From Bacteroidia bacterium (GTDB lineage Bacteria > Bacteroidota > Bacteroidia > J057), in assembly GCA_030430205.1 (NCBI GenBank), contig JAUIGE010000032.1:1-64000 (forward strand): 64,000 bases of DNA. Direction: 5' to 3'. Of this stretch, positions 45,706-54,687 are shown piece by piece. The notes beneath the pieces were generated by a model that did no database searches, was not told where the DNA came from, and saw only the letters and a list, made by a program, of their open reading frames with translations. A program made the position numbers and the translations under genes. The first letter of the stretch is position 1. Each line of letters opens with the position of its first letter.

Positions 45706-47493
45706 ATGAATAGATTCCATATCATTATCCTCCTCATTTCGCTCACCTTTGCTGCGTGTACCGGGACAAAGAAACTCACTTTGGAAAGGGACCTGCAGAG
45801 CCAGCAAATGATCACACAGGGCAAGGACCTGATGAATACCGGAGCCTATGACAAGGCTGCCGATGTATTTGAGACGGCCGCCATACGACCCCAAAATCAG
45901 TCCACCACTTCTGCACTCTATCTGGCAGGCCTCGCCTACTATAAACAAGGCGCATCTTTCCCCGCCCAGCAGCAGTTCGAAAAGCTGATTCGCGACTATC
46001 CCAAATCCAAATATGCCGATGATGCGCGCTACCACATGGCATTGATTAAGCTGAAAAAGTTTGATGAAAATGTCCGCCAGGAAGGCATCAATGAACTGTT
46101 TGCTTTATCCGAAAAAAGCAAAGACAAAGAATTGGAAGAGCTCTCCCGCAATGCTGCCCTGGATTATTTGTTTAATAAGGCAAACATTCCTTTTCTGAAC
46201 ACCTATTATGCCCAGGCTCAGGAGCCGTTTAAAACACTCAGCCTGGAAGCGATCATCCACCAGGAGGCAGGCAAAGGAAGGGCCCAGGAGGCACTGATTG
46301 CCCGTTATGAGCAGCATGTAGCTGCCGGTGGGCGCAAATCGGCTTTTCTCGATAAGCTACTTGACGAAACAGCCGTCATCAAGCCGGTCCATGAGCCCAA
46401 TATCATCAAATTGGCTTTGATGATGCCTTTCTACCTCGATGAGCAGAATTTTTTCCTGATGAGTGAAGTCCCCAGACAAAGCAAGGATGCTTTGGAGTTT
46501 TATGAAGGCTTTCAACAAGCCGTCGAAGACTATAGTCCTCAAGCCAGGAAGAAAATATTTCTACAGGTTTTTGATACAAAAAGAGATACCAGCCTCATCA
46601 AAAAACAATTGAAGCAGATCAATGATTGGTCTCCTGATGTGGTGGTGGGGGATGTTTTCACCAATGAGTCCCGGACCATTGCCCAGTGGGCCAATGCCCA
46701 CAAAGTGGTGCAGATTGTCCCTTTTAGCGCGAATACTTCCCTGATCGGCGATAGCCTTTCCTATACTTTTCTGGCCCGGCCTGCTGCCAGCACCCATGGC
46801 AAAGCCATGGCGACTTATGCAGCTCAGGGCCTGCTGTTGCAGCATGTGGTTGTCTGGACAGATGGCAGATCTGTCACCAATTCTATCGCCAATCGCTTTG
46901 CCGAGACCATGCAGGCATACGGCGGGCAAGTGAGCATTTTGCAGATTGACTCAGTCTATAAAGACCGCGCACAGGACGATATACAGGAACATTTCAAAAA
47001 CGAATTGAATAATATCAAAAAGCAGGGCATAGATGGCATGTACATCCCGCTCAGCAGCGAAGAGTCTGCCGGCCTTATCATCAGCAACCTGTCTCTGCAA
47101 GCCGGAGAAGGAGATGTCAGGATTATGGGTACACCCAGTTGGAGAAATTTCAACCTGATTCCCAGGCAGTTAAAGGAACGTTTTGGGGTTTTGTATACCT
47201 CTCCCTATGCTGAAGCGAATAACCCTACAGCCTATGATACCTATGTCAATTCGCATTACATGAAGTTTGGGATGCCTCCGACGGAGGTAAATGTGCAAGG
47301 CTACGGCCTGGGGCTCTATGTGCTCAATATGCTCGATATCTACAATCCCAAGACCATTCCTTTAAAGGAATTTCTCAAAAATGCGGAAGCATTTCAGGCC
47401 GTCCACAACGACATTTTCTTTATGCGTAATCAGGACAACCAGGAGATGCATATTTTTGAATTTCGGGATGGGAATGCTGTAAGGGTTGAATAG
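45706..47493 (+). CDS. LppC/YraM-like lipoprotein with TPR and periplasmic-binding domains
   Basis: 595 residues. Lipoprotein signal with Cys near residue 18 (SLTFAACTG). TPR repeats occupy about 30-200 (GAYDKAADVFETAA, ASFPAQQQFEKLIRDYPKSKYADDARYH). The rest (about 230-560) is a type I periplasmic-binding fold (LALMMPFYLDEQNFF, PDVVVGDVFTNESRTIA, IVPFSANTS, VVVWTDG). The domain order matches LpoA/LppC, which in Gammaproteobacteria activates a penicillin-binding protein. Whether the Bacteroidota version does the same is not shown here. An R1 repeat starts right after the stop. Confidence 0.88.
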   Translation: MNRFHIIILLISLTFAACTGTKKLTLERDLQSQQMITQGKDLMNTGAYDKAADVFETAAIRPQNQSTTSALYLAGLAYYKQGASFPAQQQFEKLIRDYPKSKYADDARYHMALIKLKKFDENVRQEGINELFALSEKSKDKELEELSRNAALDYLFNKANIPFLNTYYAQAQEPFKTLSLEAIIHQEAGKGRAQEALIARYEQHVAAGGRKSAFLDKLLDETAVIKPVHEPNIIKLALMMPFYLDEQNFFLMSEVPRQSKDALEFYEGFQQAVEDYSPQARKKIFLQVFDTKRDTSLIKKQLKQINDWSPDVVVGDVFTNESRTIAQWANAHKVVQIVPFSANTSLIGDSLSYTFLARPAASTHGKAMATYAAQGLLLQHVVVWTDGRSVTNSIANRFAETMQAYGGQVSILQIDSVYKDRAQDDIQEHFKNELNNIKKQGIDGMYIPLSSEESAGLIISNLSLQAGEGDVRIMGTPSWRNFNLIPRQLKERFGVLYTSPYAEANNPTAYDTYVNSHYMKFGMPPTEVNVQGYGLGLYVLNMLDIYNPKTIPLKEFLKNAEAFQAVHNDIFFMRNQDNQEMHIFEFRDGNAVRVE

Positions 47494-47607
47494 TTTCGGG
47501 TTTGGTGTTTCGGGTTTCGGGTAACAGTTTGGACCCAAAACCCAAAACCCAAAACCCAAAACCCGAAACCCGAAACCCGAAACCCAAAACTCGAAACCCA
47601 AAACTCG
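47494..47607. repeat. R1 repeat between convergent genes, with inverted arms
   Basis: GGGTTTC-type heptamers begin immediately after the TAG at 47493. Then, past GTAACAGTTTGG, a longer array of CAAAACC/CGAAACC of opposite sense follows up to the convergent WG-repeat gene. The arms can pair into a hairpin readable from both sides. Confidence 0.92.
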
Positions 47608-47615
47608 CTTCCTCC

Positions 47616-48242
47616 TCAGGGACAATCCTCTACGCAGTTGCCGTTTTTATCCACATAAAACCATTTTGAGTCTTTCTTGACCCAGGCTTTGCCGCTGGCA
47701 AAGGGCCAGGCTTCATCGTAGATGAGGGGCACTTTCAAGTCTCCTTTTGTATCAAAAAAGCCAATTTTACCAGAGAGCTTGACCATGGCCATGCCTTCGG
47801 AGACGCTTTGGGCCTGCTCGTATTCCAGGGGGATGATAGTTTTTCCCAAAGAGTCAATGAATCCGTATTTTTCTCCCTGCTTCACCATGGCCAGCCCACC
47901 AGAGAAGCTCCAGGCTTTGTCGTAGGTCAGGGGAATGACTGCTTTGCCTTCGGTATTGATAAAACCGTATTTGCCGTGAAGCGCGACCCGCGCTATTCCC
48001 TTCTGAAAATCAGAAGCTTTGTCATAGTTTGTGGCAATGATCTCCTTGCCATCAGGATTGACAAATCCATACAAGCCTCCTTTTTTGACGCGGGCAAGGC
48101 CCTCCTGTATCGGGTAGACCTTGTTGTAAACAAGGGGATCAATGTTTTTGGGCATAAGGGAATCTGTTTCCTGCGCAAAAAGGCTGAAAGCACTCAGGCA
48201 AAAAAGCAGAATCAGGCTAAAGATCATTTTTGGGTTAAACAT
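47616..48242 (-). CDS. WG-repeat protein, secreted
   Basis: 208 residues. Signal peptide about 1-23 (ending SLFAQ). Five WG-type repeats follow (GLARVKKGGLYGFVNPDGKEII; GIARVALHGKYGFINTEGKAVI; GLAMVKQGEKYGFIDSLGKTII; and so on), forming a beta-propeller-like binding domain. Probably periplasmic or surface-exposed. The ligand is unknown. Confidence 0.88.
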   Translation of the reverse strand: MFNPKMIFSLILLFCLSAFSLFAQETDSLMPKNIDPLVYNKVYPIQEGLARVKKGGLYGFVNPDGKEIIATNYDKASDFQKGIARVALHGKYGFINTEGKAVIPLTYDKAWSFSGGLAMVKQGEKYGFIDSLGKTIIPLEYEQAQSVSEGMAMVKLSGKIGFFDTKGDLKVPLIYDEAWPFASGKAWVKKDSKWFYVDKNGNCVEDCP

Positions 48243-48307
48243 GCTGGAGTCAATTAGATTAACAGTAAATTTAGGGCATAGAAGTTCAAATTCAAGCTAT
48301 TTAGTTC

Positions 48308-49075
48308 ATGTTGGGACGCATATTGCTTTTTCTCTACAATATCATCGCCTGGGTACTTTTTGTCCCTGCAGTTGTGCTGGCGCTCATCACTTCGCGTATC
48401 CTGCTCCTGCTCGTCAAACGCGACCGCGAGCACCTTTATTTCAAAACCGTTGGCGGTTTTGGAGCTGTTTGGGGAGAGATCGTGGGGATTCGCTTTCGCA
48501 GGAATAAAGAGAATAAAGGCAAATGGCAAAAAGGCCAATCCTATGTGGTGACAGTCAATCACATTTCCTTTTTGGATATACACGCCATCGCCATCGGTAT
48601 GCCGGTGGGCTTTTTGGCTTTGAGTAAAATAGAAAACAAAAAGCTGCCGATTTTCGGCCCGCTCATCAGTCCGGGCATCATCACGGTGGACCGGAGCAGC
48701 CCGGACAGCCGGGAGTCCAGCATGAAAAAGATGAGAGAGGTGGTTCAAAAAGGCATTTCTATCCTCATCTTTCCCGAGGGCTCGCGCAACCGCAAGCTCG
48801 ACCAGCCGCTGCGCGACAAGTTTTATGACGGGGCTTTCAGCATCGCCATCGAGCAGCAAATCCCTGTGGCGCCCATGGTCATCACCGGCAACCGAAGGTG
48901 CATGCCTTCGGGGACCCTGCTCTTCAAACCCGGCAGGGTAGGGATGCACCTGCTCGATCCCGTCCCGACGGCGGGACTCACGATGGAGGATTTACCTGCG
49001 CTGAAAGCGCAGGTCTATGAGCTGATGGCAGCGAAGCTGCGGGAGGAAGACCCCTGGTTGAAAAAAATCCCTTAA
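48308..49075 (+). CDS. 1-acyl-sn-glycerol-3-phosphate acyltransferase (PlsC family)
   Basis: 255 residues. An N-terminal membrane helix (LLFLYNIIAWVLFVPAVVLALI) precedes an acyltransferase domain with the NHxxxxD motif (NHISFLDIHA) and the acceptor-binding FPEGSRNR. It transfers an acyl chain to lysophosphatidate or a related acceptor at the inner membrane. Divergent from the WG-repeat gene; the last four bases overlap the convergent lipoprotein gene. Confidence 0.93.
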   Translation: MLGRILLFLYNIIAWVLFVPAVVLALITSRILLLLVKRDREHLYFKTVGGFGAVWGEIVGIRFRRNKENKGKWQKGQSYVVTVNHISFLDIHAIAIGMPVGFLALSKIENKKLPIFGPLISPGIITVDRSSPDSRESSMKKMREVVQKGISILIFPEGSRNRKLDQPLRDKFYDGAFSIAIEQQIPVAPMVITGNRRCMPSGTLLFKPGRVGMHLLDPVPTAGLTMEDLPALKAQVYELMAAKLREEDPWLKKIP

Positions 49076-49521
49076 TCCATCACTACAAAGTCATACACCA
49101 CTGGGGGAGCCCCCACCATCGGGATGGTCAATGCCCGTATCGCCAGATGCGTGCTGTCCTGCTGGTAGGCATTCAGCTCCGCAATGTTGGTAAACTGCAT
49201 TTCCATAGCGATGTCATAATCCTTGCGGCTGCGGGGATCGGGCACATCTGCTGGTTTTCCCAGCTTGAAAGAGCGCACATAGGGCAGCTCCCCCAATTGT
49301 TTGAGGTAGTCCAGAAAGAGGTCGCTTTCTTCCTGGCTGATGTCTTCTTTCAGCTTGAAATACAAGATGTGAACCACCTTGCTTTCCTGCCCCAGTTTCA
49401 CCTCTGCAAGCTGCATTTCTGTCTGGCGCAGGGCCAGCCGGGTTTCGGTGAGCTCGTGTTGAAGCTTCAGGCTACAGCCTGATAACAGGAATAGAAAGGG
49501 GATAAAAAGTAGCTTTTTCAT
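49072..49521 (-). CDS. Lipoprotein with Dabb (stress-responsive A/B barrel) domain
   Basis: 149 residues. Lipobox LLSGC at residues 12-16, a short coiled coil (ETRLALRQTEMQLAEV), then a Dabb-type domain (VVHILYFKLKEDISQEESDLF...VRSFKLGKPADVP...YDIAMEMQF). Dabb proteins are small ferredoxin-like dimers, some enzymatic. A lipidated member is uncommon and its role is unknown. Confidence 0.85.
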   Translation of the reverse strand: MKKLLFIPFLFLLSGCSLKLQHELTETRLALRQTEMQLAEVKLGQESKVVHILYFKLKEDISQEESDLFLDYLKQLGELPYVRSFKLGKPADVPDPRSRKDYDIAMEMQFTNIAELNAYQQDSTHLAIRALTIPMVGAPPVVYDFVVMD

Positions 49522-49550
49522 TGCGTGATGGGAGATGGTTTAAGCGTAGG

Positions 49551-49589
49551 AATTGACGCAGATAATACTGATTTTTCTGATTTTCACTT
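49551..49589. repeat. R4 repeat behind the metalloprotease
   Basis: Minus-strand sequence directly after the TAA of the metalloprotease ends in TTATCTGCGTCAATTCC. Its complement resembles the R4 copy at 33243. Confidence 0.5.
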
Positions 49590-52010
49590 TTAATATGCCT
49601 GCTGATGTTCCCCGCAGCCTATCGGCGAGCCATCCGGCATTTCCGGTGCTTTGTGAAGTTTCACTTCTGTGGGATCTTCCAGGAAGCGCTTGATTTCATC
49701 GGCATGAAAATGATAGTGAGCCATAACTTGCGATTTTGAAGAGGAGGGATGGTTTTCCAGGTATGATTGTAACTCTGTTAATTTTTCCCAGGCCCAGGCC
49801 TTGGTTTGGCCTGAGGCATTTTCATCTAAACAGATACGCATCAAATGGAGCATGACACTTCGATTTACCACAAATTGGATTTCTATCTCATAATTACTTA
49901 CAAACTTAAACTCCCCTTTCCAGGTAGCATCTATTATATCATTGATCACCTCAGCAAAACTCATCTGTTTTTTATCATGCGCTTTTTGCTCAATGAGCCT
50001 GGCAGCTCTTTCCGGCTGAAAAATCCAGCCCAGAACCTGATCGGCATAAGCCTCGGCGGCAGCCACCGGATCAAGCGTCAGCCCCGTCTTGATGGGCATG
50101 GTCTCACGGCCCCGCCCGAAACCGGGCGATCTCGGCGGTATAAGCGCCAGGATATGTTCCGGCAGAGCCAGCGCCTCTGGGCGCAGGCTTTCCAGCAAAG
50201 CCTCCAGCGCTTCGCGCTGCTCCGCCGGGCTCACGGCCCGGGGGCCGCTTTGGCTATCGCCCCGGCGATTGTAGCTGTAATCTACCCCTCCCAGCAGCTT
50301 GACTGCTGCTTCTGCCTGGTAGCGATGGCTAAAATACAAGGGCGTAAGCACCTCCTCCAGCCTGGTCATAGCCGCCCCTTCGGGTATGTTTTTTTCGCTA
50401 AAATTATTCAGCGCAAACTCCCGCACCCGCATCAGACGCCTCAATTCAATGACGGGATCTGCTCCATTGTCCCAGAGATGGGCGTAGGGATGTGATCCCC
50501 AGATGGGTCGCGCATCGCGATCCGTGAGGTAGCGCAGCGACGACTCGTCGAGCAGTTTTTGCAGTTGTGCTTGTTCATTTGAAGCAAAAATGCTGTATCC
50601 GTATCGAATCGCCTGCTTGTCCCATTCACCGATGCCGATGGCATAGGCTTCGGAGAAGTCGAGGCGGTTGTTTTTGAGTTGGACAAAAGGATGGGGATAG
50701 TCCATTACCGATGCCCGGTTTTGGGTGCTGGCGGCAAAGTTATGCGCCAGGCCGAGGGTATGTCCCACTTCGTGGGCAGCGAGCTGGCGCAAGCGCGCCA
50801 GGGCCATCTGCTCCATCTCAGGCGCGGGCGCCTGCCCTGCTACGAATGGGCTGATAAGCCCCTGAGCGATCAGAAAATCCTGGCGCACGCGCAGCGAACC
50901 CAGGCTGACATGCCCTTTGAGGATCTCGCCGGTGCGCGGATCAATGACCGAACTGCCATAAGACCAGCCGCGTGTCTTGCGGTGTACCCACTGGATGAGG
51001 TTGTAGCGCACATCCATCGGATCGGCGCCTTCGGGTAGCACTTTCACCTGAAAGGCATCTTTGAAGCCTGCCGCTTCAAAGGCCTCATTCCACCAGCTGG
51101 CACCCTCGATGAGGGCTGAGCGGATGGGCTCCGGCGCACCCCGATCTACATAGTAGATGATGGGCTCGACGGCTTCGCTGAGCGCAAGCTCGGGGTTTTT
51201 CTTCTCCAGCCGATGGCGGGTGATCAGGCGTTTGACGATGGGTTCATTGATGGCTGTGCCATAATCCTGGTAGCTGATGCCGAAGTATCCGCAGCGCGGA
51301 TCGGAAGCCCGCGGCTTGTAGCCGTCGGGTAACTCAATGAAGCTGTGGTGCTGCCGGACGCTGACTGCCTCCGGGCTGGGCGTGACTTCGCGGATGTATC
51401 CGCCTTCTGCCTGCCCTTCAAAAGTCATGAGCAGCTCTATCTCGGTATTTTGGGGAAAATTGCGGCAGTTGGGTAGGTAAAAGCTGCTGCGCTTGCTGTC
51501 CAGCTTGTATGTGCCTTGTTTGTTGCGTTTGAGGGTGTTGGCTACGCCATAGGCATCTTGCATGAAGAAGGGCGTGGCGTCCACCAAAACTTGGGTTCCG
51601 GCTTCTTTTTTGATGTCAAATCCTCCCAGCACGGATTGGGCAAAGGCCTCTTCTACGGACTTTCGCTCGTCAGGATTGTCCGTGTCAGCACGGTAGTCAA
51701 AGTTGGGCTGGACCATCAGGACCCTGGGGCCTGTGCGCACAAAATGCACCACGCGGGAAGGGCCCAGCTGGCCCCGATCCAGGCCAATATCGTTGGAGCC
51801 GATGCCCGCAGGCAGGGAGATTTGGTAGAGAAAGTCTTTCTCCCAACGATCTATTTCCAGCCAGACCTGGCCCGTGCTGTCATCCCAATAATAGGTGAAA
51901 AAGCCTTCATGCTTCTTCATTTTTGCCGTAAAGCTCTCTATGTCAGTATTTTGTGCAAATGAAAAGCTGAGGATACCCACACAAAAAAATAAAGTGGTTA
52001 AGTGTTTCAT
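49590..52010 (-). CDS. Secreted zinc-dependent metalloprotease (DUF5117/DUF4953 type)
   Basis: 806 residues. Signal peptide about 1-19 (ending SFSFAQ). The N-terminal DUF5117-like region contains YWDDSTGQVWLEI and LDRGQLGPSRVVHF. The catalytic domain has the metzincin zinc motif HEVGHTLGLAH followed by a Met-turn (SVMDYPHP). The C-terminal third is helical. No T9SS tail is present, so it is probably periplasmic or lipid-bilayer associated. Substrates are unknown; related proteins are widespread in Bacteroidota. Confidence 0.92.
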   Translation of the reverse strand: MKHLTTLFFCVGILSFSFAQNTDIESFTAKMKKHEGFFTYYWDDSTGQVWLEIDRWEKDFLYQISLPAGIGSNDIGLDRGQLGPSRVVHFVRTGPRVLMVQPNFDYRADTDNPDERKSVEEAFAQSVLGGFDIKKEAGTQVLVDATPFFMQDAYGVANTLKRNKQGTYKLDSKRSSFYLPNCRNFPQNTEIELLMTFEGQAEGGYIREVTPSPEAVSVRQHHSFIELPDGYKPRASDPRCGYFGISYQDYGTAINEPIVKRLITRHRLEKKNPELALSEAVEPIIYYVDRGAPEPIRSALIEGASWWNEAFEAAGFKDAFQVKVLPEGADPMDVRYNLIQWVHRKTRGWSYGSSVIDPRTGEILKGHVSLGSLRVRQDFLIAQGLISPFVAGQAPAPEMEQMALARLRQLAAHEVGHTLGLAHNFAASTQNRASVMDYPHPFVQLKNNRLDFSEAYAIGIGEWDKQAIRYGYSIFASNEQAQLQKLLDESSLRYLTDRDARPIWGSHPYAHLWDNGADPVIELRRLMRVREFALNNFSEKNIPEGAAMTRLEEVLTPLYFSHRYQAEAAVKLLGGVDYSYNRRGDSQSGPRAVSPAEQREALEALLESLRPEALALPEHILALIPPRSPGFGRGRETMPIKTGLTLDPVAAAEAYADQVLGWIFQPERAARLIEQKAHDKKQMSFAEVINDIIDATWKGEFKFVSNYEIEIQFVVNRSVMLHLMRICLDENASGQTKAWAWEKLTELQSYLENHPSSSKSQVMAHYHFHADEIKRFLEDPTEVKLHKAPEMPDGSPIGCGEHQQAY

Positions 52011-52085
52011 AAATTCAATGGATTATCATAAATTTGCGGCTTCATTTTATCAAATAATTTATCACCGTACAACATTTGAGGTTAT

Positions 52086-52703
52086 ATGCCTGTAAAATTA
52101 AGACTTCGTAGACAAGGCCGCAGCAAGGCGGTACATTACGCCATCGTAGCTGCTGACGTTCGCTCACCTCGTGACGGACGCTATATCGAAAAAATCGGCT
52201 ATTTCGATCCGCTTCGTGAGCCTGCTCACTTGCATTTGGATGAGGAAGCCGCTATTCGCTGGCTCAACAATGGTGCGCAACCTACACACACCGTTCGTGA
52301 TATCCTCCGCCATGCGGGTGTTACCCTGAAACATGCCTTGATCAAACAAGGAAAATCAGAGGAGCAGGTTCAGGAGATCTTTGAGCGCTGGTATGCTGAA
52401 AAGCAGAAAAAGAAAAAGCGTGTTCTTGTTCGTATAGACGCAAACGGTAATCTGCTTGAGACTTTGCCAGAGGTGGTTGTTGCTCCTGTAGCAAAAGCTG
52501 CTCCAGCTCCTGTAGCTGAAGAAGTGGCAGAAGTAGCAGCAGAAACTGCCGAGGAAGTGGTTGCAGAAGCTACTGAAGTAGTAGCAGAAGCAGCTGCTGA
52601 AGTAGCAGAAACTGCTGAGGAAGTAGTTGAAGAAGCTGCTGAAGTGGTCGCTGAGGCTACTGAGGAGGCTCCTGCCGAAGAAGAAGCTAAAACAGAAGAA
52701 TAG
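52086..52703 (+). CDS. rpsP: 30S ribosomal protein S16 with long acidic tail
   Basis: 205 residues. The first 80 or so are a normal S16 (VKLRLRRQGRSKAVHYAIV, YIEKIGYFDP). A helical basic extension follows (EIFERWYAEKQKKKKR). The last 75 residues are almost only Ala, Glu and Val in imperfect repeats (AEEVVAEATEVV, AETAEEVVEEAAEVV). S16 is usually about 80-90 residues; Bacteroidota versions are often longer, but this tail is strongly low-complexity. Cotranscription with rimM is likely, with a hairpin between them. Confidence 0.96.
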   Translation: MPVKLRLRRQGRSKAVHYAIVAADVRSPRDGRYIEKIGYFDPLREPAHLHLDEEAAIRWLNNGAQPTHTVRDILRHAGVTLKHALIKQGKSEEQVQEIFERWYAEKQKKKKRVLVRIDANGNLLETLPEVVVAPVAKAAPAPVAEEVAEVAAETAEEVVAEATEVVAEAAAEVAETAEEVVEEAAEVVAEATEEAPAEEEAKTEE

Positions 52704-52725
52704 TATTTTTCTGAACGAAATTTCC

Positions 52726-52757
52726 AGGCCATCTCGTAAGGGGTGGCCTTTCTTTTT
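52726..52757 (+). terminator. Hairpin with T tract between rpsP and rimM
   Basis: AGGCCATC pairs with GGTGGCCT and is followed by TTCTTTTT, ending just before the rimM ATG. It could attenuate rimM relative to rpsP. It also argues against a rimM start at 52743. Confidence 0.7.
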
Positions 52758-52766
52758 GCCAAAATT

Positions 52767-53300
52767 ATGGAAAGAACAGATTGCGTCGAATTAGGCTTTT
52801 TTGCCAAAGCTCATGGCATGAATGGCGAGCTTCGCGCCAATGTGGATGTCTATGACATCAACGAATATACGCATGTCAAGCTGCTCTATGTAGCAAAAGT
52901 GAATGAGCCGCTGAAACCCATTGCGATTGAAAGCTTCATTCCCCAAACCGAAAAATATGCCCTGGTAACTGTGCCCGGCCTGAAAGACCGCGCCGCCGCA
53001 GAGGCCTACTCAGGCATGGGGATCTATTATCCCAAAGAACTGCTGCCGAAGCTTCCCGACCCTCATTTTTACTTCCACGAAGTCATCGGCTTCCAGGTGG
53101 TAGATGAAGCAAAAGGCCCGATAGGCGAGCTGACACAAATCCTGGATTTGCCCAATAATGAGCTCATGCTCGTTGACCACCAGGGAAAAGAAGTCCTTGT
53201 CCCTATGAAGGATGGAATCTTTTTGGGCGTGGAGAAGGCTGAGAAAAAAATACATGTGCGTTTGCCAGAGGGCTTATTGGAACTGTATGTGGGGGAGTGA
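52767..53300 (+). CDS. rimM: Ribosome maturation factor RimM
   Basis: 177 residues from the ATG at 52767 (MERTDCVELGFFAKAHG), the usual RimM start. It helps mature the 30S head and binds S19. The N-terminal beta barrel (LGFFAKAHGMNGELRA, VTVPGLKDRAAAEAYSG) and the PRC-like C-terminal domain (HEVIGFQVVDE, NNELMLVDHQGKEVLVPM) are complete. Its position after rpsP matches the common rpsP-rimM order; trmD and rplS do not follow here. Confidence 0.95.
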   Translation: MERTDCVELGFFAKAHGMNGELRANVDVYDINEYTHVKLLYVAKVNEPLKPIAIESFIPQTEKYALVTVPGLKDRAAAEAYSGMGIYYPKELLPKLPDPHFYFHEVIGFQVVDEAKGPIGELTQILDLPNNELMLVDHQGKEVLVPMKDGIFLGVEKAEKKIHVRLPEGLLELYVGE

Positions 53301-53395
53301 GTTTCTCCCAATCTGTTAAATTCATGTTAATCTCTCCTCACTCAAGCAGCTAAAGCGGCGCTTTGCCCGTCTTAGAAGAAATCAATTTTTTCATT

Positions 53396-54622
53396 ATGAT
53401 GCGCAACACCCTTTCCTTCATCCTTTGCCTCCTCTGCTCTTATGCCTTTGCCCAGCCTGTCGGGCAGTTGTATGTACAATCCGGCCAGGGCAGAACAGCC
53501 GCTCTGAGTTATATTGACTACCCCTCAGAGACAGTTCATAACATTGAATTTCGTGAAATGACAGATCTGGTGGCTTCGCCGGACTATCTCTATGCATCAG
53601 CACTTTACAACCTGGGCGAAGTCTATGTCTATGACCGCAGCAACCACCAGCGTACCACTACGCTGACAAATACAGAAGCGCGCTTTCTGGAGTTATGGGG
53701 CGATAAGCTGGTTGTAGGAAGTTTCAAAGCTCCCTTCCTGCGGGTATATGATCCCGCACAGGCTTATGCTGAGAGCTTTTCGCTGCTTGATAGCACCGTG
53801 GTGCCTCAGGCTCCCCAGGATATGTTGGTGGCCGGTGACCGGGCATATTTGCTTTTGAATGAAAGCCTGGTGATCGTGGACCTCGACCTGGAAGATACCC
53901 TGGCGGTCATTCCGACCCCTCCTCCTTACCTCAATCAAAACCAGAATACCTCCATCGTAGATGGAGGAGAGTATGTATATATCATGGTAGACTATGTCAC
54001 AGGAGCCCTCCGTTCCTCTCTTCTCCAGGTCAATAAATTGACCCTGCAGGTGAAGACCGCCTTCCACAATGAAGGCATGGCGAGCCAGTTTCCTCCCGTT
54101 GCCGCAGGCGACTCGGTTTTTGTATATGAATACAGCAGCCATTATGATGCTTCCGACGACAGTCTATATATCTACAGCAGTCCTTCCCAGTATTTCGCTT
54201 ATGCTATGGCTTATGAGCCTATCAGCGATGTGATGTTTACTTATGGAGGTATTTTGACACCCACCCAGATTCAGTACTACCATCAGGGACAGGCCAGTAC
54301 TGGCGTAGCTGTATCAGCCGTACAGCATTTGCATTTTGCCTCATCAGGCAATACTGCCATAGATAGCGATGCACTCACCCGGGTCAGTTGCAGCATTTTT
54401 CCCAACCCCACGGTAGATTTCCTCAACATCATCTGGGCAGAGGATAAAAAACTGGAGTATGGACGCATTCTCAACCCCAAAGGCCAGGTCGTTTGGGAAA
54501 AAAACTACGATCAGTCTGTGGAAAAAGCGCAAATAGATGTGCGCGACCTTAGCCATGGCGGCTATTTCCTCGAACTTCAGTTCGATGAGGGAAAAATGGC
54601 GAAGCCATTTGTGAAATGGTAA
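53396..54622 (+). CDS. Secreted propeller-like protein with T9SS sorting domain
   Basis: 408 residues from the first of two adjacent ATGs (53396), giving the signal peptide MMRNTLSFILCLLCSYAFAQ. The body (about 25-320) has repeats suggesting a beta-propeller (YLYASALYNLGEVYVYDRSN, LELWGDKLVVGSF, DRAYLLLNESLVIVD). The last 75 residues are a T9SS type A domain (IFPNPTVDFLNI...DLSHGGYFLEL). Exported to the surface or medium; function unknown. R3 octamers start right behind the stop codon. Confidence 0.85.
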   Translation: MMRNTLSFILCLLCSYAFAQPVGQLYVQSGQGRTAALSYIDYPSETVHNIEFREMTDLVASPDYLYASALYNLGEVYVYDRSNHQRTTTLTNTEARFLELWGDKLVVGSFKAPFLRVYDPAQAYAESFSLLDSTVVPQAPQDMLVAGDRAYLLLNESLVIVDLDLEDTLAVIPTPPPYLNQNQNTSIVDGGEYVYIMVDYVTGALRSSLLQVNKLTLQVKTAFHNEGMASQFPPVAAGDSVFVYEYSSHYDASDDSLYIYSSPSQYFAYAMAYEPISDVMFTYGGILTPTQIQYYHQGQASTGVAVSAVQHLHFASSGNTAIDSDALTRVSCSIFPNPTVDFLNIIWAEDKKLEYGRILNPKGQVVWEKNYDQSVEKAQIDVRDLSHGGYFLELQFDEGKMAKPFVKW

Positions 54623-54670
54623 AGAGGATTAGAGGATTTGTAGATTTGCGGATTAGCAGATGGAGGACTG
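54623..54670. repeat. R3 octamer repeat behind the T9SS gene
   Basis: Degenerate octamers (AGAGGATT, AGAGGATT, TGTAGATT, TGCGGATT, AGCAGATG, GAGGACTG) begin directly after the TAA. Confidence 0.85.
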
Positions 54671-54687
54671 TTGGTTTCTTGATGGCT

